From positions 1 to 64,000 of the forward strand of contig NZ_JAKWJS010000006.1 of NCBI RefSeq assembly GCF_022761115.1: a stretch of DNA of 64,000 nucleotides, read 5' to 3'. Within the stretch, counting starts at the first letter, position 1. Each line of letters opens with the position of its first letter. Source of the DNA: Dyella sp. RRB7 (lineage in GTDB: Bacteria > Pseudomonadota > Gammaproteobacteria > Xanthomonadales > Rhodanobacteraceae). The notes beneath the pieces are model-generated. The model searched no databases, was not told the origin of the DNA, and saw nothing but the letters and a program-made list of their open reading frames with translations. Shown in pieces: positions 39,169 through 47,555 of this stretch. The translations under genes and the position numbers were made by a program.

Positions 39169-39198
39169 GCACGACGGAGCGCTCGCGCTCCGTCGTGC
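39169..39198 (+). terminator. Strong intercistronic hairpin after the Gly-rich gene
   Basis: 13-bp perfect stem (GCACGACGGAGCG and complement) with a 4-base loop, no T run. More likely a partial terminator or 3'-end stabiliser than a full stop, since the downstream gene begins 50 bp later on the same strand. Confidence 0.6.
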
Positions 39199-39248
39199 TC
39201 CGTCACACCCGGACACACTCGTACCGTGAGTAATGCTTCCTGGGAGAC

Positions 39249-39677
39249 ATGGCCGTGCGAACCCTTCGTTTGGTGCTTGGCTGGTCCGCGTTGTGCGTGG
39301 CGGCGATACCTGCATGCCTGCATGCAGAAGATGCAGGTATTCCACCCTCTTATATGGTCACGGGTGCCGACTCGCCGATCGCGGTTTATGTGGCGGCGGT
39401 GCGGAACGATGGCGTGAGCGAGAGCGGCGATCTCGGCCAGCGCGTCGATAGCGCTGCCTTGGCCGACATGAGCGGCGGCAGTGAACTGGTGGTGCAGAAC
39501 ACGTCGCTCAGCGGCACCGTCGGCAACGACAGTGCAAGCCACGTCTATTCCGGCGACAACCTGATCACGGGTGGCTCCTTTGCCGGCGAGGCCGGTATTC
39601 CAACGGTGATCCAGAACTCCGGCAGCAACGTGTTGATCCAGAGCGCCACCGTACTGAACGTCCAGCTCAAGCCATGA
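39249..39677 (+). CDS. Exported small protein with double-glycine motif, Fap-cluster companion
   Basis: 142 residues. Signal peptide about 1-26 (LVLGWSALCVAAIPACLHA). A C39-type processing motif VDSAALADMSGG at 66-77 (hydrophobic at -12, -7 and -4, Gly-Gly at -2/-1), then VYSGDNLITGGSF and the closing IPTVIQNSGSNVLIQSATVLNVQ. Both features recur in the protein at 40373. Overlaps the C39 peptidase gene by four bases (ATGA). Position suggests a FapB- or FapA-like role, but no direct homology was recognised. Confidence 0.65.
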   Translation: MAVRTLRLVLGWSALCVAAIPACLHAEDAGIPPSYMVTGADSPIAVYVAAVRNDGVSESGDLGQRVDSAALADMSGGSELVVQNTSLSGTVGNDSASHVYSGDNLITGGSFAGEAGIPTVIQNSGSNVLIQSATVLNVQLKP

Positions 39678-40360
39678 AAAAGTTCGCAGCGCTGCTGATC
39701 ATGATCGCGGCGCTGCCGCAAGGGGGATATGCCTCCACGCCGGTGAGCGTGGTCGGCAATGGGACCGGCTATTACACGGTGCATCTGACCAGCCTCAAGG
39801 AGGCTCGCTACAAGAGCACCATTCACCAGCGATACGACTTCAGCTGCGGCTCGGCGGCGGTCGCCACGTTGCTGACCTACCAGTACGGCTATCCGGTGAA
39901 CGAACAGGTCGCATTCGAGCAGATGTACACGCATGGCGACCGGGCCAAGATCAACAAGGAAGGTTTTTCCCTGCTCGATATCAAGCGTTTTTTGGATGCC
40001 AACGGCTTTATTGCTGATGGTTTCAAGGTGCCCATCGACAAGCTGGAGCAGGAGAACCTGCCGGCCATCGTGCTGATCGACGAGCGTGGCTACCACCACT
40101 TCGTGGTGGTCAAAGGACTGCGCAATGACCGCGTGCTGGTCGGTGACCCGGCGCGCGGCACGCGCGTGATGTCGCGCGACAAATTCATGTCGGTGTGGAC
40201 CAACGGGCTCGTGTTCGTGATCCACAACCGGCGCAACCTGGCGGTTTTCAATAGCCCCAATGACTGGAAAGTGGCGCCTTCGGCGCCGATCAGTACCGGT
40301 GTCGATCGCGGCAATCTCTTCAACACCGTAATGCCCAAGAAGGGGCCGGATGACTTGTGA
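39674..40360 (+). CDS. Exported C39-family cysteine peptidase, FapD-like
   Basis: 228 residues with a signal peptide (FAALLIMIAALPQGGYA), so it acts in the periplasm instead of as part of an ABC transporter. The full C39 catalytic set is visible: Gln52 and Cys58 in HQRYDFSCGSAAVATLL, His142 in GYHHFVVVKGL and Asp158 in LVGDPARGT. Stand-alone C39 proteins with this layout are FapD of functional-amyloid operons, which is needed for amyloid export in Pseudomonas. Neighbouring proteins with Gly-Gly motifs are its likely substrates. Confidence 0.85.
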   Translation: MKKFAALLIMIAALPQGGYASTPVSVVGNGTGYYTVHLTSLKEARYKSTIHQRYDFSCGSAAVATLLTYQYGYPVNEQVAFEQMYTHGDRAKINKEGFSLLDIKRFLDANGFIADGFKVPIDKLEQENLPAIVLIDERGYHHFVVVKGLRNDRVLVGDPARGTRVMSRDKFMSVWTNGLVFVIHNRRNLAVFNSPNDWKVAPSAPISTGVDRGNLFNTVMPKKGPDDL

Positions 40361-40372
40361 GGGCATGGCGTG

Positions 40373-40957
40373 ATGAAACCGATCACACGAATCGTTTGCC
40401 TTGGTGTCGCGCTTCTTGCGAGTGGCCCGGGCGCTTATACGGCGGTTGCGCAGGACGGTACGCCGCCAGCAGCGCCGGCTGCTGCGATACAGGCGCCCGC
40501 TGTTGCCGCTGCCACGGTCGTCGGCAACGGCAACGACATCGCCGACTGGACGCCGGTCAGTCAGGAAACACTGGATCGGACACGCGGCGGGTTCGACATG
40601 GGTAACGGGCTCGTAGCCTCGTTTGGCATCGACCGCGCCGTCTACGTGAATGGCAACCTGGTGACGTCGACCAGTTTCAACGTTCCCGACATCGCACATA
40701 TGACGTCGGCACAGGCATCGGCCATGTCCACCGCGCTCAACTCGGTGTCACTTACGCAGATCGGGCCCAACAATACGTTTGATCCATCGGCACTAGGCCA
40801 AACGACGACTGGCACGGTGATACAGAACACGTTAAACAACCAGGACATCAAGAGCATCACCACGCTGAATGCGACGGTCAACACGCTCAACGCGTTCCGT
40901 CAGGTGAACTTCCAGGACGCCTTGCAACAGACACAACTGCAGTCCCTGGGGCACTAG
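40373..40957 (+). CDS. Exported protein with double-glycine motif, FapE-position
   Basis: 194 residues. Signal peptide about 1-27 (IVCLGVALLASGPGAYTAVAQ), Ala/Pro linker, then VSQETLDRTRGG at 62-73, a close match to the C39 leader pattern, followed by FDMGNGLVASFGIDRAVYVNGNLVTSTSF and a C-terminal TVIQNTLNNQDIKSITTLNATVN. The VY-x-x-x-NL-V/I-T motif and the QN motif match the protein at 39249, so the two look like distant paralogues. A GTG one codon upstream is an alternative start. Sits between the C39 and barrel genes as fapE does. Confidence 0.65.
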   Translation: MKPITRIVCLGVALLASGPGAYTAVAQDGTPPAAPAAAIQAPAVAAATVVGNGNDIADWTPVSQETLDRTRGGFDMGNGLVASFGIDRAVYVNGNLVTSTSFNVPDIAHMTSAQASAMSTALNSVSLTQIGPNNTFDPSALGQTTTGTVIQNTLNNQDIKSITTLNATVNTLNAFRQVNFQDALQQTQLQSLGH

Positions 40958-41063
40958 CTGCCATGGGGGTATCACCAGGGGCGGTGGCATGTCACCGACG
41001 CGCCGTGGTCGATCACTACGGCGCGTTCGTATCTGCGAATCGCACAAAAAGTCATGGGGAAGC

Positions 41064-42518
41064 ATGATGCGACACTTGGCATGGCGATATCTCTGTTCGG
41101 CAGGATGCGCAGGGCTGGTGATGCTTGGCCTTCCTGTCGCTGCCCAGCAAACCACGACGCCGCAGAGTGGCGGAACAACCGTACCGCCCACCGCGGCGTC
41201 GACCTCCGGCGCGCCCGCGGATGCTTCGCCGGACGACGTGCGAAAGCGAGTGGCGGAGCAGGGTGAACGCATCGAGGCGATGCGCAGCCAGATCAGCGCG
41301 CAGATCGAGCAGCTCGATGCCATGAAGCGTGCCCTGGCCGAGCAGGAGGCTGACTACCAGTCGCTGCGGCATGCCGTGGGCATGGACGTGCTGGACAAGC
41401 AGCGCGCCGGCAATATCGCGGCAGGCGGTCCTGGTGCATCGGCGCTGCCCATGCCGGCGTCCCAGGCGGTGGCGTCGAACGCACCTACCGATCAGTCCAC
41501 GCAACAACCCGTGGGTGAGGCGCCCAAGCAGGACACGCGGCCTCCCGAAGTGGCGCCCATCTTCCAGCAGCCCGGTGTGCTCACGCCCAAGGGCAAGCTG
41601 ATCATCGAGCCGGCCTATCAATTCGGCTACTCCTCGGTCGACCGCGTGGCGCTGGTCGGCTATACGGTGATCCCCGCCATCCTGATCGGCCTGATTGACG
41701 CGCGGCAGGTGAAGGACACCACCCAGATCGGCTGGCTGACCGGACGTTACGGCATTACCAACCGGCTGGAGGTGGAAGTGCGCATTCCGTATGTCTATGC
41801 GCACCAGGACACCATCAGCCGCGAGATCTTCACGGGCACGGCCACCGACAACGCCTTTGGCTCCAGCGGCCACGGCCTGGGTGATATCGAGGCGACCGCT
41901 CGCTACCAGCTCAATGTAGGCGGCCCCGACAAGGCGTTTTATGTCGGCTGGCTGCGCGTGAAGTCGCGCACGGGCACCGATCCGTTCCAGGTCACCACCG
42001 ATTGCGTCCAGCGCTGCGTGGAGAACGTGATCGATGAAGTCGATCTCTCGGCCACCGGCACCGGCCTGCCATTGCAGCAGCCGACCGGCTCGGGCTTCTG
42101 GTCGATCCAGCCGGGCCTGACCTGGCTGTATCCGTCCGACCCGGTGGTCTTCTTCGGCAACGTCAGCTATCTGTACAACGTGGCGCGCGACAACGTGAGC
42201 CGCAAGATTCTCCTGGGGGGAACGGAGTTCCTGGGCAAGGTCAAGGAAGGTGACGTCGCTGATGTCAGCGTGGGCATTGGCCTGTCGCTCAACGAGAAGG
42301 CCTCGATCAGTATCGGTTACGACCAGAGCTTCGTCGGCATCACCAAGCAGAACAATCAAACCGTGCCGGGCTCGGTCAAGACCGTGCTCGGCACCTTGCT
42401 GATTGGCGGCTCATGGCGCCTCAGCGACAAGCGCACGCTCAACTTCACCTTGGGCGTCGGCGTGACCCGCGATACGCCTGACGCCACGGTGACGATACGT
42501 GTGCCGATGATGTTCTAG
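41064..42518 (+). CDS. Outer-membrane barrel with coiled-coil N-terminus, FapF-like exporter
   Basis: 484 residues. Signal peptide 1-28, then a helical coiled-coil segment (about 57-108, DDVRKRVAEQGERIEAMRSQISAQIEQLDAMKRALAEQEA is its core, key heptads RV/I/I/L), a Pro/Gln-rich linker to about 170, and a beta-barrel with alternating strands ending in Phe (VTIRVPMMF). This is the layout of FapF, the trimeric amyloid-export pore whose N-terminal coiled coil and plug gate the channel. The barrel resembles the transporter family often annotated beside C39 peptidases. It overlaps the convergent TerC gene by four bases. Confidence 0.7.
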   Translation: MMRHLAWRYLCSAGCAGLVMLGLPVAAQQTTTPQSGGTTVPPTAASTSGAPADASPDDVRKRVAEQGERIEAMRSQISAQIEQLDAMKRALAEQEADYQSLRHAVGMDVLDKQRAGNIAAGGPGASALPMPASQAVASNAPTDQSTQQPVGEAPKQDTRPPEVAPIFQQPGVLTPKGKLIIEPAYQFGYSSVDRVALVGYTVIPAILIGLIDARQVKDTTQIGWLTGRYGITNRLEVEVRIPYVYAHQDTISREIFTGTATDNAFGSSGHGLGDIEATARYQLNVGGPDKAFYVGWLRVKSRTGTDPFQVTTDCVQRCVENVIDEVDLSATGTGLPLQQPTGSGFWSIQPGLTWLYPSDPVVFFGNVSYLYNVARDNVSRKILLGGTEFLGKVKEGDVADVSVGIGLSLNEKASISIGYDQSFVGITKQNNQTVPGSVKTVLGTLLIGGSWRLSDKRTLNFTLGVGVTRDTPDATVTIRVPMMF

Positions 42519-43210
42519 GGATGCTCCCGCGCTTCCTGCCGTTTGGCGCGCCGGCGCTTCATCAGCCAGCCGCCCAGGCAGACGCCGACGACCAGCAGCG
42601 CGTCGAGCGTATAGGTGGCCCAGTCGTTGGCATCGAACCAGGGCGATAGCCAGTGATCGTGCGTGATCATCCGGGCCGAGGTCCATGCGATGGCGGCCGC
42701 GCCGATATAAACGATGATCGGGAAACGCTCGATCATCCGCAGGATCAGCGACGAGCCCCACACCACCAGCGGCACGCTGATCGCCAGGCCAATGATCACC
42801 AGCAGCATATGGCCCTTGGCCGCGCCCGCGATGGCGAGCACGTTGTCCAGGCCCATCAGGGCATCGGCGACGACAATGGTGCGCATGGCCGCCCAGAAGT
42901 CGCCGGCGGCATCGACCTCGTGCGAAGGCTGCGATTCCGACTGCAACAGTTTCCAGGCGATGGGCAACAGCAACAGGCCGCCCACCAGCATCAGGCCGGG
43001 CAGCTCAAGCAGGTACACCACCACACCCGTCAGCAGCAGGCGTACGGCGACGGCGCCCACGGTGCCCCACAGCACGGCCTTCTTCTGGATGCGGCGAGGG
43101 AGGTTGCGTGCGGCGAGCGCGATCACGATGGCGTTATCGCCTGCAAGCACGAGATCGAGCAGGACGATGGCCAGCAGGCTGGAGAGAAAGTCGGTACCAG
43201 TGAGTTCCAT
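42515..43210 (-). CDS. TerC/YjbE-family integral membrane protein
   Basis: 231 residues with about seven membrane helices. Family motifs are LVLAGDNAIVIALAAR in the first helix pair and VADALMGLDNVLAIAGAA in the middle, both with conserved acidic residues. Relatives handle manganese or metal homeostasis or follow tellurite genes; YjbE-type proteins are often under a manganese riboswitch, but I see no yybP-ykoY structure upstream. The 322 bp to the right, up to prpF, holds no supported gene. Confidence 0.88.
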   Translation of the reverse strand: MELTGTDFLSSLLAIVLLDLVLAGDNAIVIALAARNLPRRIQKKAVLWGTVGAVAVRLLLTGVVVYLLELPGLMLVGGLLLLPIAWKLLQSESQPSHEVDAAGDFWAAMRTIVVADALMGLDNVLAIAGAAKGHMLLVIIGLAISVPLVVWGSSLILRMIERFPIIVYIGAAAIAWTSARMITHDHWLSPWFDANDWATYTLDALLVVGVCLGGWLMKRRRAKRQEAREHP

Positions 43211-43532
43211 GGGGCGTGTCCCTGCGCGTCAAGACGAATGCGGCAACGCCAGGCACGCGCGGCCCGTCGTTACTGCAAAAGTCTCGTTCGCGGCATGACC
43301 GCTGCGGTGACCGGAGCGTGGTTTACGCTCGTGGTGACGACCACCGCAAGAACACCCGTAAGGCGGTGTCCGGAACTACTCCCTTTTGGGATCAGTATTT
43401 GGCTATCTTCGATGTCATGGTGCGCTTGCGTCAAGCGGCTGGCTTTGGAGAAACGCCAGAACGGGCGTTTCCCCTGATGCAGACCCTGTTGAGATTGCCT
43501 GGCCGAGCCGTTGTGGCATGAGGATTGCGGGG
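43211..43532. other. Gap between the TerC gene and prpF
   Basis: 322 bp. It must hold the promoter of the TerC gene and the 3' end of the prpF transcript. I see no gene, strong hairpin or repeat. Confidence 0.5.
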
Positions 43533-44717
43533 TCAGCCCGCAGGTACACGCACCCAGCCTTCCATCAGCACGCGCGCGCTTCGGCTCATGACTGCCTTGG
43601 TGACGGTCCACGTACCGTCTACCAGCGCCGCCGCAGCGCCCACCCGCAGCGTGCCCGACGGATGGCCAAAGCGCACCGCCTGACGCTCGCCGCCGCCGGC
43701 CGCAAGATTCACCAGGGTGCCCGGAATCGCCGCCGCGGTACCGATGGCCACCGCCGCCGTCCCCATCATGGCGTGGTGCAGCTTGCCCATCGACATCGCG
43801 CGCACGAGCAGGTCGACATCGCCGGCCGCCACCGGCTTGCCGCTCGACGCGACATAGCCGGCCGGCTTGGCGACGAAGGCCACCTTGGGCGTGTGCTGGC
43901 GGGTGGCGATCCCATCGAGCGACTTGATCAAACCCATGCGCAACGCGCCGTGTGCACGGATGGTCTCGAACATCGCCAGCGCCTTGGCATCGCCATTGAT
44001 CGCGTCCTGCAGTTCGGTGCCGGTGTAACCGATCGCCGAGGCCTCGACGAAGATCGTGGGGATGCCGGCGTTGATCATGGTCGCCTTGAGCGTGCCGACG
44101 CCCGGCACTTCCAGGTCGTCGACGAGATGACCGGTCGGGAACATCGCGCCGCCGGCGCCTTCCTCTTCGGCCGCCGGGTCCATGAACTCCAGCTGCACTT
44201 CGGCCGCCGGAAAGGTCACGCCGTCCAGCTCGAAATCGCCGGTTTCCTGCACGGCGCCGTTGGTCATCGGCACGTGCGCAATGATGGTCTTGCCGATGTT
44301 GGCCTGCCAGATGCGCACGGTGGCGATACCGTCATGCGGCACGCGCGCCGGGTCGACCAGGCCGCCAGCGATGGCGAACGGACCGACCGCCGCCGAGAGG
44401 TTGCCGCAGTTGCCGCTCCAGTCGACGAAGGCCTTGTCGATCGCTACCTGGCCGAACAGGTAATCCACGTCGTGGTCTGGCCGGCTGCTCTTGGACACGA
44501 TCACCGTCTTGCTGGTGCTGGAGGTGGCGCCGCCCATGCCGTCGATCTGCTTGCCATAGGGGTCGGGGCTGCCGATCACCCGCTGCAGCAGGGCATCGCG
44601 TGCGGGGCCCGGTACCTGGACCGCCTCGGGCAGGTCCTGCAGGCGGAAGAACACGCCCTTGCTGGTGCCGCCGCGAAGGTAGGTCGCGGGAATGCGGATC
44701 TGGGGAAGCTGTGCCAT
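43533..44717 (-). CDS. prpF: PrpF-family isomerase (2-methylaconitate cis-trans isomerase)
   Basis: 394 residues. Works with AcnD: converts the trans-2-methylaconitate made by AcnD to the cis form. Typical start of the family, QIRIPATYLRGGTSKGVFF, with the active-site lysine region SKGVF and a cysteine/serine-type NCGNLSAAVGPFAI site. The ATG at 44717 is chosen; the open frame extends a further 15 codons. Downstream of acnD on the same strand, separated by 228 bp with a REP-like hairpin. Confidence 0.92.
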   Translation of the reverse strand: MAQLPQIRIPATYLRGGTSKGVFFRLQDLPEAVQVPGPARDALLQRVIGSPDPYGKQIDGMGGATSSTSKTVIVSKSSRPDHDVDYLFGQVAIDKAFVDWSGNCGNLSAAVGPFAIAGGLVDPARVPHDGIATVRIWQANIGKTIIAHVPMTNGAVQETGDFELDGVTFPAAEVQLEFMDPAAEEEGAGGAMFPTGHLVDDLEVPGVGTLKATMINAGIPTIFVEASAIGYTGTELQDAINGDAKALAMFETIRAHGALRMGLIKSLDGIATRQHTPKVAFVAKPAGYVASSGKPVAAGDVDLLVRAMSMGKLHHAMMGTAAVAIGTAAAIPGTLVNLAAGGGERQAVRFGHPSGTLRVGAAAALVDGTWTVTKAVMSRSARVLMEGWVRVPAG

Positions 44718-44829
44718 GTGTGTTGCCCTGTGTGACTGGACCGCGCCCACGCCATTGCGCATGTGGGATCACGAACGCAAGGTGGTGCTACTTGGATATT
44801 CGAATGACCCGTCATCCCTGCAAGGAAAC

Positions 44830-44915
44830 CGTCATTCCCGCGAAAGCGGGAATCCAGGACTTTCACGCCGACCAAAAGCGATAGGTACCGGATTGCTGCT
44901 TTCGCGGGAGTGACG
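44830..44915. repeat. REP-like doublet between acnD and prpF
   Basis: CGTCATTCCCGCGAAAGC at 44830-44847 and its inverted partner GCTTTCGCGGGAGTGACG at 44898-44915, 86 bp in all. The left unit is itself a hairpin (ATTCCCGC-GAAA-GCGGGAAT, 44834-44853). A paired arrangement like that of REP doublets or REPIN-type elements. It is inside an apparent operon. Confidence 0.75.
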
Positions 44916-44945
44916 AGCAGGTTTGCGAAGTCCCACGAGCTGCCA

Positions 44946-47555
44946 TCACGCCGCTTGCGAGGCCTCGAGGAAGTCCTGCGCGAAGCGCTGCAGCACACCG
45001 CCCGCCGCGTAGATCGACACTTCCTCGGCGGTATCCAGGCGGCAGGTTACCGGCACCTCGACGCGTTCGCCGTTCTTGCGATGGATGACCAGCGTGAGGT
45101 CCGCGCGCGGCGTGCGCGTGCCGACCACGTCGAAGGTCTCGGTGCCGTCGATGCCCAGCGTCTTGCGGTCGGTGCCGGGCTTGAACTCCAGTGGCAGCAC
45201 GCCCATGCCGATCAGGTTGGTGCGGTGGATGCGCTCGAAGCCTTCGGCCACGATCGCTTCCACGCCCGCCAGGCGCACGCCCTTCGCCGCCCAGTCGCGC
45301 GAGGAGCCCTGGCCATAGTCGGCGCCGGCGATCACGATCAACGGCTGCTTGTGGTCCATGTAGGTCTCGATCGCTTCCCACATGCGCATGACCTTGCCTT
45401 CCGGCTCCACGCGGGCCAGCGAGCCCTTCTTCACCTCGCCGTCGACCACCGCCATCTCGTTGAGCAGGGTGGGGTTGGCGAAGGTGGCCCGCTGCGCGGT
45501 GAGGTGGTCGCCGCGATGGGTCGCGTACGAATTGAAGTCCTCTTCCGGCAGGCCCATCTTGGCGAGGTACTCGCCTGCCGCGCTGTCGGGCAGGATGGCG
45601 TTCGACGGCGACAGGTGGTCGGTGGTGATGTTGTCGCCAAGCACTGCCAGCGGACGCATGCCCTTGAGCGTGCGTTCGCCCGCGAGGGCGCCTTCCCAGT
45701 AGGGCGGACGGCGGATGTAGGTGCTCTGCGCACGCCAGTCGTACAGCGGCGCGGCGCTGGTGCCGATGCTGCCCGTGCGAGCGAACATCGGGTCGTAGAC
45801 CTTGCGGAACTGCTCGGGCTTCACGCTGGAGGACACGATGGCGTCGATCTCCTCATCGGTGGGCCAGATATCCTTGAGCGTCACCGGCTGGCCATCGGCG
45901 TCGAGGCCAAGCACGTCCTTCTCGATGTCGAAGCGGATGGTGCCGGCGATGGCGTAAGCCACCACCAGCGGCGGCGAGGCCAGGAAGGCCTGCTTGGCAT
46001 ACGGATGGATGCGGCCGTCGAAGTTGCGGTTGCCGGACAGCACGGCGGTGGCGTACAGGTCGCGATCGATGATTTCCTGCTGGATCGCCGGATCGAGCGC
46101 GCCGGACATGCCGTTGCAGGTGGTGCACGCGAACGCGACGATGCCGAAGCCGAGCTGCTCCAGCTCCGGCAGCAGGTTCGCCTCCTTCAGGTACAGCTCC
46201 ACCGCCTTGGACCCGGGGGCGAGCGAACTCTTCACCCACGGCTTGCGGGTGAGGCCGCGCGCGTTCGCATTGCGCGCGAGCAGGGCCGCCGCGATCACGT
46301 TGCGCGGATTGCTGGTATTGGTGCAACTGGTGATGGCGGCGATGATCACCGCGCCATCGGGCATCTGGCCGGGTTGTTCCTCCCACTGGCCGGCGATGCC
46401 GCGCGCGGCGAGATCGGCGGTAGGCAGGCGCTTGTGCGGGTTGGACGGGCCAGCCATGTTGCGCACGACCGAGGACAGGTCGAACGTCAGCGTGCGCTCG
46501 TACTGCGCAGCGGCAAGCGTGTCGGCCCACAGGCCGGCGGCCTTGGCGTAGGTTTCCACCAGCTTGACCTGCTCGTCGCTGCGGCCGGTGAGGCGCAGGT
46601 AGTCGATGGTCTGGTCGTCGATGAAGAACATCGCGGCGGTGGCGCCGTATTCGGGCGCCATGTTGGAGATGGTCGCGCGATCGCCCAGCGTCAGGCTGGC
46701 CGCGCCTTCGCCGCGGAATTCCAGGTACGCGCCGACCACTTTCTCCTTGCGCAGGAACTCGGTCAGCGCCAACACGATGTCGGTGGCGGTGATGCCGGGC
46801 CGGCGCTTGCCGGTGAGCTCGACGCCCACGATGTCGGGCAGGCGCATCCACGAGGCACGGCCAAGCATCACGTTCTCCGCTTCCAGGCCACCGACGCCGA
46901 TGGCGATCACGCCGAGCGCGTCCACGTGCGGCGTATGGCTGTCGGTGCCCACGCAGGTATCCGGATAGGCCACGCCCCTGCCTTGATCGTCGTGTTGCAC
47001 CTGAATCACCGGCGACATCTTCTCCAGATTGATCTGATGCATGATGCCGTTGCCCGGCGGGATCACGTCGACGTTCTCGAACGCCTTCTTGGTCCAGTTG
47101 ATGAAGTGGAAGCGATCCTCGTTGCGGCGATCCTCGATCGCGCGATTCTTCGCGAACGCATTCGGGTCGAAACCGCCGCACTCCACCGCCAGCGAGTGGT
47201 CGACGATCAGCTGCACCGGCACTACCGGGTTCACCTTGGCCGGGTCACCGCCGCGCTCGGCAATCGCGTCGCGCAGGCCAGCCAGGTCTACCAGCGCCGT
47301 CTGGCCGAGGATGTCATGGCAGACCACCCGCGCCGGGAACCAGGGGAAGTCGCGCTCGCGCTTGCGCTCGATGATCTGCTTGAGCGATTCGGTGAGGATC
47401 GCCGGATCACAACGGCGCACCAGGTTCTCGGCGAGCACGCGCGAAGTATAGGGCAGTGCGTCATAGGCGCCCGGCTGGATCGCCTCCACGGCTGCACGCG
47501 CATCGAAATAATCCAGCGACGTGCCGGGGAGGGATTGGCGGTAGACGGTATTCAT
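44946..47555 (-). CDS. acnD: 2-methylcitrate dehydratase, aconitase-like, Fe-S
   Basis: 869 residues. Iron-sulfur dehydratase that turns 2-methylcitrate into 2-methylaconitate (the trans form handled by PrpF). Aconitase signatures: cluster cysteines in VGTDSHTPHVDALGVI-adjacent and ITSCTNTSNPRN, FACTTCNGMSG segments, and the swivel domain AGADYGQGSSRDWAAKG. The ATG at 47555 is chosen because MNTVYRQSLPGTSLDYFDARAAV is the usual AcnD opening; the open frame continues 137 codons upstream with Arg/Pro-rich shadow-like sequence. Confidence 0.94.
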   Translation of the reverse strand: MNTVYRQSLPGTSLDYFDARAAVEAIQPGAYDALPYTSRVLAENLVRRCDPAILTESLKQIIERKRERDFPWFPARVVCHDILGQTALVDLAGLRDAIAERGGDPAKVNPVVPVQLIVDHSLAVECGGFDPNAFAKNRAIEDRRNEDRFHFINWTKKAFENVDVIPPGNGIMHQINLEKMSPVIQVQHDDQGRGVAYPDTCVGTDSHTPHVDALGVIAIGVGGLEAENVMLGRASWMRLPDIVGVELTGKRRPGITATDIVLALTEFLRKEKVVGAYLEFRGEGAASLTLGDRATISNMAPEYGATAAMFFIDDQTIDYLRLTGRSDEQVKLVETYAKAAGLWADTLAAAQYERTLTFDLSSVVRNMAGPSNPHKRLPTADLAARGIAGQWEEQPGQMPDGAVIIAAITSCTNTSNPRNVIAAALLARNANARGLTRKPWVKSSLAPGSKAVELYLKEANLLPELEQLGFGIVAFACTTCNGMSGALDPAIQQEIIDRDLYATAVLSGNRNFDGRIHPYAKQAFLASPPLVVAYAIAGTIRFDIEKDVLGLDADGQPVTLKDIWPTDEEIDAIVSSSVKPEQFRKVYDPMFARTGSIGTSAAPLYDWRAQSTYIRRPPYWEGALAGERTLKGMRPLAVLGDNITTDHLSPSNAILPDSAAGEYLAKMGLPEEDFNSYATHRGDHLTAQRATFANPTLLNEMAVVDGEVKKGSLARVEPEGKVMRMWEAIETYMDHKQPLIVIAGADYGQGSSRDWAAKGVRLAGVEAIVAEGFERIHRTNLIGMGVLPLEFKPGTDRKTLGIDGTETFDVVGTRTPRADLTLVIHRKNGERVEVPVTCRLDTAEEVSIYAAGGVLQRFAQDFLEASQAA

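Noticed and set aside
42950-43532. Manganese (yybP-ykoY) riboswitch for the TerC gene
   Set aside because: No matching paired structure or conserved loop could be recognised upstream of the TerC start.
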